This document shows positions 1-7,210 of a stretch of DNA of 9,787 bases, one piece after another. The stretch's first letter is position 1; each line of letters starts with the position of its first letter. Origin of the DNA: Comamonadaceae bacterium (GTDB lineage Bacteria; Pseudomonadota; Gammaproteobacteria; Burkholderiales; Burkholderiaceae_C); the NCBI GenBank assembly GCA_947374705.1, contig CANCDA010000090.1, positions 1 to 9,787 of the forward strand, given 5' to 3'. Position numbers and translations under genes: made by a program. Below the pieces are notes generated by a model, which saw nothing but the letters and a program-made list of their open reading frames with translations, searched no databases and had not been told where the DNA came from.

Positions 1-1098
1 CAAGCCCTGCCCACATGGCTGACATTTAACGCGACGACGCAAACGTTCAGCGGCACGCCGATAGCGGCTGCGGCACTGAACATTCGCGTCACGGCGATTG
101 ACCGGGTGGGGGCACTGGCCAGTGATGTGTTTGCCTTGACTGTGCAGGCCCAGACGCCGACGCCGCCACCGTCGGGTTCCGGAGATGGCAAAGACGACGA
201 TGCCCATTCGGTGGACGATGGTCGTGGGCATGCCAAAACCCATGTGCTAGACGGTGACAACGGCGCTGACACACTGGATGCGCACAAAGCCTGCTCTGAT
301 GACAATGCCGTGCTGATGCGCGGCGGCGAGGGCAACGACAACTTGAGTGGCGGCGCTGGCGATGACATCTTGCAAGGCGGTGCGGGCAACGACGTCATCA
401 ATGGGCGCGAGGGCCGCGCGGTGCTAGACGGCGGTGCAGGCAACGACAGTTTGACGAATGGTGATGGCAGCGGCTTCTTCATGGGTGGCACGGGCAACGA
501 CACGCTGACCAGCGGTAAAGGTGCCGATCTATTTGCCTTTAACCGAGGGGATGGGGCCGACACCGTCAACCTGACCGCACAAAGCAGCGCCACCGACGTG
601 CTGAGCTTGGGCAAAGGTATTCGCTACGCGGATATCAAGCTGCGCAAGACCAGCGTCGACCTGGTCGTGGACATGGGTCAGAGCGACAGCATAACGTTGA
701 AAAATTGGTACGGCAGCAGCCCCTTGCAAACCGTAGGCAAACTGCAGGTGATCACGGTGGGGGGTGACTACAACGCGAGCTCAAGCAACAAGATTCTCAA
801 CAAGCAGGTTGAGGCATTTGACTTTACCAAGTTGGTACAAAAGTTTGATGCAGAGCGTGTTGTCAATGCGTCCGCGACCAGTGGGTGGGCTGTGATGAAC
901 AGCCTGCTTGATGTGCACTTGCAGGGCAGCAGCACACAAGCCTTGGGGGGTGATTTGGCGTTCCAGTTTGGCACAGCGGATAGTTTGGCCGGCATGGGTC
1001 TGGATGCGTCGCAGGCCAACCTGTCAGGGGGCATCGATTGGCAAAACCTGAAAACCCGAAGCCAGTTGGAGCTGGGCACAGTGCGGCTGGTTTCATGA
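1..1098 (+). CDS. RTX-type calcium-binding secreted protein, C-terminal part (5' end outside window)
   Basis: The frame is open from the first base, so this is the last 365 residues of a longer protein. Residues 1-48 read like the end of a cadherin/Ig-like (He_PIG or CADG type) beta-sandwich domain (LPTWLTFN, then FSGTP, then FALTV). A Pro-rich linker with a PPP motif (55-57) and an Asp-rich stretch follow. Residues 108-179 hold RTX nonapeptides. Residues about 197-252 match the domain common after RTX repeats in large secreted proteins (hemolysin-type calcium-binding-related), with the NWYG motif. The remaining 110 residues form a tail without cysteine, ending LGTVRLVS. By family, RTX repeats bind Ca2+ outside the cell and the uncleaved C-terminus directs type I secretion. 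The next gene encodes a type I secretion adaptor, which supports this. Toxin, adhesin or enzyme activity cannot be judged without the N-terminus. Confidence 0.88.
   Translation, partial: QALPTWLTFNATTQTFSGTPIAAAALNIRVTAIDRVGALASDVFALTVQAQTPTPPPSGSGDGKDDDAHSVDDGRGHAKTHVLDGDNGADTLDAHKACSDDNAVLMRGGEGNDNLSGGAGDDILQGGAGNDVINGREGRAVLDGGAGNDSLTNGDGSGFFMGGTGNDTLTSGKGADLFAFNRGDGADTVNLTAQSSATDVLSLGKGIRYADIKLRKTSVDLVVDMGQSDSITLKNWYGSSPLQTVGKLQVITVGGDYNASSSNKILNKQVEAFDFTKLVQKFDAERVVNASATSGWAVMNSLLDVHLQGSSTQALGGDLAFQFGTADSLAGMGLDASQANLSGGIDWQNLKTRSQLELGTVRLVS
322..537 (+). repeat. RTX nonapeptide array, eight 27-bp units
   Basis: Eight in-phase units of nine codons start at 322, 349, 376, 403, 430, 457, 484 and 511. 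Units 1, 2, 3, 5 and 7 are canonical (GGEGNDNLS, GGAGDDILQ, GGAGNDVIN, GGAGNDSLT, GGTGNDTLT). Unit 4 (GREGRAVLD) and unit 6 (NGDGSGFFM) have lost calcium-ligand residues but keep the length and the hydrophobic position. Unit 8 (SGKGADLFA) is the degenerate end, followed by FNRGDGADTV. The repeat is at protein level; the DNA copies have diverged. Confidence 0.9.
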
Positions 1099-2423
1099 GC
1101 CTTGCCAACGACTTTCAACCTGACCTGCTGGCCATTCAGGAAAGCCCGCCGGCGCGCTTGCCGCGCACGGTGGGCTACATCACGATGGGGCTGTTTGGCC
1201 TGCTCTTGACGTGGGCCACTTGGGGTAAGCTGGACATCGTCGCCTCAGCCGACGGGCGACTGGTGCCGCGCAACTACAGCCGTGTCCTACAGCCTGCGGA
1301 GGCGGGCATTGTGCGCGAGGTGTTGGTGCGTGACGGCGAGGAGGTCAAGGCCGGACAGGTGTTGATGCGCATGGATGCCACCACGGCCAGCGCTGACATG
1401 GGCACATTGCAAGCCGATGCGGCATTGAAGGTGCTGGGTCTGCGACGCATCGACGCCGAGCTGAGCGGCAAGGCGCTGTTGCTTGAGCCAGGCGACCCCC
1501 CAGAGTTGGCCTCGCAGGTTCTGGCGCAATACCGTGCAAGGCGGCAGGCCTACCTTGACGCGCTGGCGCAGGAGCAGGCCACGCTGGAGCGCAGTCAGCA
1601 TGACTTGGCCGGTGCGCGCCAGCAACTGACCAAGCTACAGGCGACGGTGCCGATGTACCAGCAGTCGGCCAACTCTTACGAAAAGCTGGTCAAAGAGGGC
1701 TTTGTGTCTGAGCTCGGGGCGAACGACAAGGTGCGTGAAAGGATTGAGAAGGAGCAAGAACTTAAAAGTCAGGAGTCCAGCATCGGTGCGCTAACGGCGG
1801 CGGTTGAGCAGTCGCGCAAGAAGCTCGCACAAATCAAGTCCAACTACGAGAGCCAATTGCTCAATGAGCGTGTTGATTTGCAGGGGCAGCAGCAGCGCAC
1901 AGCGGGGGAATTGCAAAAGCAGATTTACAAATCAGCGCTGCTGGAGCTCAAGGCCACGGAAGACGGCACGGTCAAAGACATGGTGACGTACAGCCCAGGA
2001 GCCGTGGTGCAGCCGGGGGCGGCATTGCTCAACCTGATTCCCAAAAATGAGGTATTGGTGGCTGAGGTGGCGATACACAACGAGGACGTGGGCTTTGTCG
2101 CAGCAGGGCAACGCGTGAAGGTCAAGTTGCAGGCTTACCCGTTTCAGAAGTACGGCATGCTGGAAGGCGCAGTGCTGGTTGTGAGTGCCGATTCGTCTGC
2201 CAACGACCCGCAAAAGGCGACCGCCATGGGCCAAAGCCCGCAGAGTTACAAGGTGCTGGTGAAGTTAACGAGTCAGGAGCTGCGTGCCCCGAGCGGTGAA
2301 GTGATGAAACTGGCCCCTGGCATGGTGGTGCAGGCGGAGATTCATCAAGGCCAGCGCTCGGTGCTGGAGTATCTGCTGTCACCCGTTCACAAGGTGGCGC
2401 AGGAGGCGGCTCGGGAGCGTTAG
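1095..2423 (+). CDS. HlyD-family type I secretion membrane fusion protein (periplasmic adaptor)
   Basis: Predicted 442-residue adaptor linking an inner-membrane ABC exporter to a TolC-like outer-membrane channel. A short cytoplasmic N-terminus is followed by one membrane segment (about 26-43). A biotinyl-lipoyl half-domain (about 47-95, with GIVREVLVRDGEEVKAGQVL) comes next, then a long Gln/Glu/Lys/Ala-rich coiled coil (about 145-275). The second lipoyl half begins near ATEDGTVKDM (287-296), and a beta-barrel runs to a HlyD-like C-terminus (RSVLEYLLSPV, 421-431). The ATG at 1095 overlaps the TGA of the RTX gene (ATGA). It is preferred over an upstream TTG at 1038 because it puts the membrane segment at the usual place and suggests translational coupling. 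No Shine-Dalgarno sequence is obvious. The ABC transporter and outer-membrane partner are not in the window; the RTX protein upstream is the likely substrate. Confidence 0.93.
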   Translation: MSLANDFQPDLLAIQESPPARLPRTVGYITMGLFGLLLTWATWGKLDIVASADGRLVPRNYSRVLQPAEAGIVREVLVRDGEEVKAGQVLMRMDATTASADMGTLQADAALKVLGLRRIDAELSGKALLLEPGDPPELASQVLAQYRARRQAYLDALAQEQATLERSQHDLAGARQQLTKLQATVPMYQQSANSYEKLVKEGFVSELGANDKVRERIEKEQELKSQESSIGALTAAVEQSRKKLAQIKSNYESQLLNERVDLQGQQQRTAGELQKQIYKSALLELKATEDGTVKDMVTYSPGAVVQPGAALLNLIPKNEVLVAEVAIHNEDVGFVAAGQRVKVKLQAYPFQKYGMLEGAVLVVSADSSANDPQKATAMGQSPQSYKVLVKLTSQELRAPSGEVMKLAPGMVVQAEIHQGQRSVLEYLLSPVHKVAQEAARER

Positions 2424-2444
2424 GGGGCGTTTGGGGGCGAGCTC

Positions 2445-2999
2445 TTAAACCCGCTTGCGGTACTCGCCCGTGCGGGTGTCGATTTCAACCTTGTCGCCTT
2501 GCGCCACAAAAATGGGCACGCCAATCTCAAAGCCGGTGGCGATCTTGGCGGGCTTGAGCACCTTGCCGGATGTATCGCCTTTGACGGCGGGTTCGGTCCA
2601 GGTGATCTCGCGCACCACGCTGGTGGGCAGCTCAACCGAGATGGCCTTGCCGTCATAGAACACCACTTCGACTTCCATGCCGTCTTCCAGGTAGCTCAGG
2701 GCGTCGCCCATGTTTTCGGACTCGACTTCGTACTGGTTGAACTCTTCGTCCATGCAGACGTACATCGGGTCAGCAAAGTAGGAGTAGGTGCAGTCTTTTT
2801 TGTCCAGAATGACCTGGTCAATCTTGTCGTCGGCTTTGAAGACGACTTCGGTGCCGAAGTTGGCGATCAGGCTTTTGAGCTTCATGCGCACGGTGGCAGA
2901 GTTGCGCCCACCGCGGCTGTATTCGGTCTTGAGGACGACCATCGGGTCTTTGCCGTGCATGATGACGTTGCCAGCGCGGATTTCTTGAGCGATTTTCAT
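2445..2999 (-). CDS. efp: Translation elongation factor P, arginine-32 type
   Basis: A full-length 184-residue EF-P. It binds ribosomes stalled on consecutive prolines, between the P and E sites, and promotes peptide bond formation. The start is the ATG at 2999 (MKIAQEIRAGNVI); an in-frame extension to 3038 does not resemble EF-P. A GGAAA lies eight bases before the ATG. The domain I loop reads SRGGRNSA, with Arg at position 32 where E. coli EF-P carries the modified Lys34. Arg32 is the hallmark of EF-Ps rhamnosylated by EarP, and earP is the next gene upstream on the same strand. Two OB-like domains follow (about 65-125 and 130-184), with the conserved C-terminal GDKVEIDTRTGEY. It converges on the HlyD gene with 21 bp between stop codons. 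Confidence 0.97.
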   Translation of the reverse strand: MKIAQEIRAGNVIMHGKDPMVVLKTEYSRGGRNSATVRMKLKSLIANFGTEVVFKADDKIDQVILDKKDCTYSYFADPMYVCMDEEFNQYEVESENMGDALSYLEDGMEVEVVFYDGKAISVELPTSVVREITWTEPAVKGDTSGKVLKPAKIATGFEIGVPIFVAQGDKVEIDTRTGEYRKRV

Positions 3000-3137
3000 A
3001 AGGATGTTTCCAGTCAGAGGGGGCCGGTCAACGCGCAAGAATGCGCACTCTGCGGCAGGTCGATGCAGGGGTGGATAAAAATCCGTTTGATTCCCGCAAA
3101 GCCTTGAATTTTAATGCTTTTTGGCCCGGATCGTGGC
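3000..3137 (-). promoter_or_regulatory. efp leader with possible efp promoter
   Basis: The 138 bp between earP and efp contain no plausible gene. Read on the minus strand there is a TAAAAT hexamer (plus coordinates 3108-3113; five of six match TATAAT) that could be a -10 box giving a leader of about 100 nt. I see no good -35 box. A 5-bp stem with a four-base loop (GCGCA/TGCGC, 3033-3046) lies in the leader. The gap leaves room for efp to be expressed independently of earP. No terminator for earP was seen. Confidence 0.25.
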
Positions 3138-4253
3138 TCAGACCCGGCGTGAGGCGACAAATCCCAGCAACTGGCTCACCAGATCGTCTTGTTGCCACAG
3201 GTCTTGGCGTGCTGCACGGGTGACTTCAGCCCAGTCGGGCAAGGCCAAGGAACCCAAAGGCGTATCGTTAACGCCGTTCCAACGCAGGTGAAATTGCCGC
3301 AGTGATTCGGGTGCGTGCAGCCAATCCAAGAAGGCGTTTAGCTTGTCGTGGTGGGCGTCATCAAATTGCGGGTAGATGTGCCAGACGAAGGGCTTGCCTG
3401 CCCACAGGGCACGCACCAGCGAGTCTTCACCGCGCACACAATTCAAATCGCAAGTCCAAAGTAGATGGTCAAAATCAATTTGACTGAGGTAGGTCAGGTA
3501 TGAAATTGATAGCTGCTCACGCGCATTCCATAAGGGCTGCAGCCTGTTTTTATGCTCAATTTCTGTTTGAACAGCGTTGGTGGCGCGCCCCGCGGTGACC
3601 AGCAGGCGGGTGGGCGTGTCGTCTTGAGCGAGCTGTGTCAGCAGGTCCGGCAGGGCGCTGGGCTCGTAACAGAACAGCGAGACCAGCCGTTCGCCCGGGC
3701 GTCGCACCAGGCCATGGGCGCTCAACCAAGCCTCCCGGTCAAAGCGGGTTTGCCGCTCAATCAGGTCGGCCTCGCGCAGCAGCCCGCCCGTGTTAGGCGT
3801 GAAGCCGGGGTAGAAAAAATGTTTGCTCAGTCCCGCACCGGGGCCGCTCATGACGGGGGAGGCCAGGCCATGGCTGCGCGCCACATAGGCCTGCGCCGAA
3901 AGGTACTCAAGGTTGATCCAGACGTGTTTTTGACCTTTATCCTTTATGACATTAGCGTAAGCCGTTATCAATTCAGGCGCAATCTCGCAACCAAAAGCTT
4001 CAACCCAAACGTCCCCAAGCGAGAGACCCTGCACATCCAGCACAGGCGTCCAGGCCTTGACCTCAACACCGGGGCAACTGCCAGGGGCCATCCAACTCAG
4101 GGCGCTGGCGTCGTCCACCCACAGGCGCACGCGCTGGCCCCGTGCGACGAGTTGGCAGCTCAAGCGCCAGCACACGCCCAGGTCGCCATGGTTGTCGATG
4201 ACTTGGCAGAAGATGTCCCAGAGCAGCACAGGCTGGGTTGATGAAGTCGTCAT
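3138..4253 (-). CDS. earP: EF-P arginine rhamnosyltransferase EarP
   Basis: A 371-residue member of the EarP family (formerly DUF2331), an inverting GT-B-like glycosyltransferase that moves L-rhamnose from TDP-rhamnose to Arg32 of EF-P in the cytoplasm. The N-terminus WDIFCQVIDNHGDLGVCWR (12-30) carries Asp20 and Asp24 of the conserved DNxGDxGV signature; the first is equivalent to the proposed catalytic base of characterised EarP proteins. WINLEYLSA (112-120) is another family signature. The nucleotide-sugar site RGEDS (274-278) is followed by AGKPFVWHIYPQ (285-296) and the HDKL motif (302-305). All key residues are present, so it should be active. It lies 138 bp upstream of efp, its substrate, and 15 bp downstream of the dehydrogenase gene, with which it is probably co-transcribed. 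Confidence 0.95.
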   Translation of the reverse strand: MTTSSTQPVLLWDIFCQVIDNHGDLGVCWRLSCQLVARGQRVRLWVDDASALSWMAPGSCPGVEVKAWTPVLDVQGLSLGDVWVEAFGCEIAPELITAYANVIKDKGQKHVWINLEYLSAQAYVARSHGLASPVMSGPGAGLSKHFFYPGFTPNTGGLLREADLIERQTRFDREAWLSAHGLVRRPGERLVSLFCYEPSALPDLLTQLAQDDTPTRLLVTAGRATNAVQTEIEHKNRLQPLWNAREQLSISYLTYLSQIDFDHLLWTCDLNCVRGEDSLVRALWAGKPFVWHIYPQFDDAHHDKLNAFLDWLHAPESLRQFHLRWNGVNDTPLGSLALPDWAEVTRAARQDLWQQDDLVSQLLGFVASRRV

Positions 4254-4268
4254 GGCGTGATCAGCCTT

Positions 4269-5672
4269 TTAGCGGCTAAAAAACCGCAAGACACGGTCTA
4301 TGGTTTTGCCGTAGGGCGGGAACAGCAGGGGCGTGAAGGCAAAGCGGCTTTGGTGAAAAATGGGCCGCATTTTGGAGAAGGTTTCAAAGCCGTATCGACC
4401 GTGGTAGTGGCCCATGCCGGACTCGCCCACGCCGCCAAAGGGCAGGTCGTGTTGCCCGCCGTGAAAAAGTGCGTCGTTGATGGACACGCCGCCCGACATG
4501 ACTTGGTTAAGTAAATCATCGACCAACACGCGGTCGTTCGTGAACGGGTAAAACGCCAAGGGGTGTGGCCTGGCCTTGATGGCATTCACCACCTCTTGCA
4601 CTGAGTCATAGGGCACGATGGGCAAGATTGGGCCAAAAATCTCCTGCTGCATCAAGGCACTGTTGGCATCCGGGTTCACCACCACATGGGGCGCAATTTT
4701 TCGGCTTCTGGAGTCGCTCATTTCGCCATCGAGAAGGTTAATCACTTCCGAGCCTGTGGCGCGTGCCTGCTCAAGGGCTTGCAGCAAGCGCGTGTAGGCG
4801 CTGTCGTTGATGATGGCGGTGTAGTCGGGTGACGAAAGGTTGGGGTAGCGCGCCTTAGCCAGGGTCTGGCACAAGGCCACAAACGCGGCCACTTTGGCGC
4901 GCGGCACGTACACGTGGTCCACCGTGGTGCAAATTTGGCCTGCGTTGACCAGCTTGGCGTACAGGATGCGAGAGGCTGCCGTTTGCAGGTCGAAATCGTC
5001 CAACACAAGGGCCGGTGATTTTCCGCCCAGCTCCAGCGTGACCGGGCACAAGTTTCGCGCCGCGGCCGCCATGACCAGGCGACCGGTTGCGCTTGAACCT
5101 GTGAACATGAGGTGATCAAAAGGCAAGCCGGAAAACACCGCGCCAACACCACCCGTTTCGTCAATGAACAGCAGTTTTTCGGGCGGGAAATACGCGGGTA
5201 TTTTCGCCATGAATAGCTGCGTGAGATGGCGCGAGTTCTCGCTCATCTTGACCATGGCGCGGTTGCCTGCGGCAAAGATGGCGGTCAGTGCGCCAAAGCT
5301 GAGGTTGATGGGGAAGTTCCAGGGCGAGATCACGCCCACCACGCCCAGCGGCTGGGGCAGCACGCGGTTGCTGGCCAAGCCAAAAGCGATGCGATCTACC
5401 TCGCGAGACTGTGGGCGCATCCAGCGCTTGAGGTGTTTGAGCGCGTGGTCAATGGCACTCTGGGCGGGGACGATTTCAAACAGCAGGGTTTCGTGGCGCG
5501 AGCGGTGGCCGTAATCCGCAGAGATGGCCGTGCAAATCGCCTCTGTGTGCTCGCTCAGGAATTGCTGAAGTTTTTTCAGATCGGCGCAGCGGCTGGCGTA
5601 ATCCGGGGCAGGGTGGGCTTGATGGGCGGATCGCTGCAAGGCCAGCGCTTGGGTCAATTCGGTGGGGTTCAT
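4269..5672 (-). CDS. NAD(P)+-dependent aldehyde dehydrogenase, coniferyl aldehyde dehydrogenase-like
   Basis: A 467-residue aldehyde dehydrogenase superfamily protein, close in motif pattern to coniferyl aldehyde dehydrogenases (CalB type), which oxidise coniferyl aldehyde to ferulate. The cofactor-site motif SPWNFP spans 116-121 and Lys142 lies in MVKMSE. The glycine-rich turn is FTGSSATG (190-197), the general base is Glu214 in LELGGKSP, and the catalytic Cys248 lies in NAGQICTTVDHVYV. EIFGP (344-348) and the C-terminal PFGGVGESGMGHYHG are also present. The C-terminus, rich in Phe, Pro and Arg (PLLFPPYGKTIDRVLRFF), resembles membrane-associated and CalB-like members. The ATG at 5672 is used; no strong Shine-Dalgarno sequence is seen. 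The exact substrate cannot be fixed from sequence, and other aromatic or medium-chain aldehydes are possible. It is the first gene of the presumed dehydrogenase-earP transcript and diverges from sbcB. Confidence 0.88.
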   Translation of the reverse strand: MNPTELTQALALQRSAHQAHPAPDYASRCADLKKLQQFLSEHTEAICTAISADYGHRSRHETLLFEIVPAQSAIDHALKHLKRWMRPQSREVDRIAFGLASNRVLPQPLGVVGVISPWNFPINLSFGALTAIFAAGNRAMVKMSENSRHLTQLFMAKIPAYFPPEKLLFIDETGGVGAVFSGLPFDHLMFTGSSATGRLVMAAAARNLCPVTLELGGKSPALVLDDFDLQTAASRILYAKLVNAGQICTTVDHVYVPRAKVAAFVALCQTLAKARYPNLSSPDYTAIINDSAYTRLLQALEQARATGSEVINLLDGEMSDSRSRKIAPHVVVNPDANSALMQQEIFGPILPIVPYDSVQEVVNAIKARPHPLAFYPFTNDRVLVDDLLNQVMSGGVSINDALFHGGQHDLPFGGVGESGMGHYHGRYGFETFSKMRPIFHQSRFAFTPLLFPPYGKTIDRVLRFFSR

Positions 5673-5696
5673 CGCGCCATGTGCTTCTAAAAATTC

Positions 5697-5702
5697 ATTC
5701 TA
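5697..5702 (-). promoter_or_regulatory. Candidate -10 box for the dehydrogenase gene
   Basis: On the minus strand this reads TAGAAT (five of six match TATAAT). A start of transcription near 5690 would leave a leader of about 18 nt before the ATG at 5672. No good -35 box is visible at the right distance, so this is tentative. Confidence 0.3.
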
Positions 5703-5722
5703 TTCGGGATGATCCAAGGCTC

Positions 5723-5749
5723 TTGTGTCCTGCGGTGACCGGGCACAAT
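5723..5749 (+). promoter_or_regulatory. Candidate sbcB promoter, possibly giving a leaderless mRNA
   Basis: A CACAAT hexamer (5744-5749; four of six match TATAAT) lies six bases before the sbcB ATG at 5756, which puts the expected transcription start on or next to the A of the start codon. A weak TTGTGT (-35, 5723-5728) lies 15 bp upstream. There is no Shine-Dalgarno sequence before the ATG, as expected if the message is leaderless. Confidence 0.35.
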
Positions 5750-5755
5750 CTGAGC

Positions 5756-7210
5756 ATGACTATTCCCGCGCACCACACCTTCCTCTGGCACGACTACGAG
5801 ACCTTTGGCCTCAACACCCGCCGCGACCGGCCCGCGCAGTTTGCCGGTATCCGCACCGACGCCGAGTTGAACGAGATTGGCGAGCCGGTGATGATCTACT
5901 GCCAGCCCGCCAACGATTATTTGCCCGACCCCACCTCCTGCCTCATCACCGGCATCACGCCCCAGCACTGCTTGGCCAACGGCCTGACCGAACACGCCTT
6001 TGCCGCGCGCATCGAGGCGCTGCTGGCCCAGCCCGGCACCATCGGCGTGGGCTACAACACCATCCGCTTTGACGACGAGGTCACGCGTTTCATGTTTTGG
6101 CGCAACCTGATCGACCCCTATGGACGCGAGTGGCAAAACGACTGTGGCCGCTGGGACATCCTTGACGTGGTGCGCATGGCCTACGCGCTGCGCCCGGATG
6201 GCATCACCTGGCCGCTCAAAGACGACGGCAAGCCCAGCTTCAAGCTCGAAGATTTGGCCCGCGCCAATGGCCTGCTGCACGAGGCCGCGCACGATGCCTT
6301 GTCCGACGTGCGCGCCACCATCGCCTTGGCGCGCTTGATTCGCAACGCACAACCCAAGCTGTTTGACTTTTGCCTCGGCCTGCACAAAAAAGACCGCGTG
6401 GCGGCCGAGTTGGGCCTGCCCACCAGCGCGCAGCTGGCCCAACCTTTTTTGCACGTCACGGGCATGTTCCCGCCCGAACGTGGTTGCCTCGCCGTCATGT
6501 GGCCGCTGGCGACGCATCCCACCAACAAAAACGAGCTGCTGGCCTGGGACTTGGCCCACGACCCGAGTGAACTGGCCTTGCTGGACGTGGCTACGCTGCG
6601 CCAGCGCCTGTTCAGCAAATCAGCCGACTTGCCCGATGGCGTGAAGCGCCTGCCGCTCAAGTCGGTGCACCTCAACAAATCACCCATGGTGGTGCGCAAG
6701 CTCAAAACGCTCTCTGATGCGATGGCCGCCAAGTGGGGTGTGGACATCGAAGCCGCGCTGCGCAACGCCGAGAAAGCCCGTGCCCTGCCCGACATGAGCG
6801 CCATCTGGCCCGAGGTCTTTCACCGCCCCCAGGAGGCCACGCCCGACGTGGACGAAGACCTCTACGGCGGCTTCATCAACAACGCCGACCGCAGGCGGCT
6901 CAACCAGTTGCGCGCCCTGTCACCCGCAGAGTTGGCCCACAGCCGCACCGGCTTTGACGATGAGCGCCTGGGCGAGTTGCTGTTTCGCTACCGCGCCAGA
7001 AACTTCCCTGACTCTCTCTCGGTAGATGAGGCCGAACGCTGGGAAGCTCATCGTGTTGCGCGTCTGATCGAAGGCGAGTGCGGCGCGCGCAATGTCGATG
7101 CGCTGCTGGCTGAGCTGGATACTTTGTCAGAGACCGCTGATGAGCGGGCCGAGGAGATTTTGGGTGCGTTGTCGGACTACGCGGAGCTTGTTGCGCCAGA
7201 GCTGGGTTGA
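5756..7210 (+). CDS. sbcB: Exodeoxyribonuclease I (3'-5' ssDNA exonuclease)
   Basis: A 484-residue homologue of E. coli exonuclease I (475 residues), which digests single-stranded DNA from 3' ends in recombination and mismatch repair and interacts with SSB. The DEDDh nuclease residues are all present: Asp13 and Glu15 in WHDYETFG, Asp106 in IRFDDEVTR, and His179 and Asp184 in HDALSDV. The PSFKLEDLARANG segment (160-172) matches the E. coli protein closely. The SH3-like and helical C-terminal domains follow, including VHLNKSPM and the LLFRYRARNFP signature. The ATG at 5756 is chosen because homology starts there (FLWHDYETFG); an in-frame extension back to 5681 would overlap the divergent promoter region. 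The 3' end overlaps the opposing HbpS-like gene by 34 bp. Confidence 0.96.
   Translation: MTIPAHHTFLWHDYETFGLNTRRDRPAQFAGIRTDAELNEIGEPVMIYCQPANDYLPDPTSCLITGITPQHCLANGLTEHAFAARIEALLAQPGTIGVGYNTIRFDDEVTRFMFWRNLIDPYGREWQNDCGRWDILDVVRMAYALRPDGITWPLKDDGKPSFKLEDLARANGLLHEAAHDALSDVRATIALARLIRNAQPKLFDFCLGLHKKDRVAAELGLPTSAQLAQPFLHVTGMFPPERGCLAVMWPLATHPTNKNELLAWDLAHDPSELALLDVATLRQRLFSKSADLPDGVKRLPLKSVHLNKSPMVVRKLKTLSDAMAAKWGVDIEAALRNAEKARALPDMSAIWPEVFHRPQEATPDVDEDLYGGFINNADRRRLNQLRALSPAELAHSRTGFDDERLGELLFRYRARNFPDSLSVDEAERWEAHRVARLIEGECGARNVDALLAELDTLSETADERAEEILGALSDYAELVAPELG

Noticed and set aside
1038..1094. Longer HlyD start at a TTG (1038)
   Set aside because: It would add 19 unconserved residues overlapping the RTX gene; the ATG at 1095 overlapping the TGA is the normal arrangement.
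2409..2445. Possible terminator or G-quadruplex between hlyD and efp (GCTCG/CGAGC arms and two GGGGG runs)
   Set aside because: The stem is only 5 bp with a loop of over 20 bases and no T-run; there are only three runs of three or more G. Not enough to call.
2451..2460. CCGCTTGCGG hairpin at the end of efp
   Set aside because: Four base pairs with a two-base loop inside coding sequence and no strong U-tract.
2499..3107. Long open frame on the plus strand across efp
   Set aside because: It is the shadow of efp on the opposite strand; efp has full-length homology and the shadow matches nothing.
3552..4241. 229-codon open frame on the plus strand inside earP
   Set aside because: It lies fully inside the well-supported earP gene on the other strand and shows no domain.
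5687..6559. 290-codon open frame on the minus strand inside sbcB
   Set aside because: A GC-rich antisense shadow: its translation is Gly/Gln/Val-rich with no recognisable motif, while sbcB has all catalytic residues.
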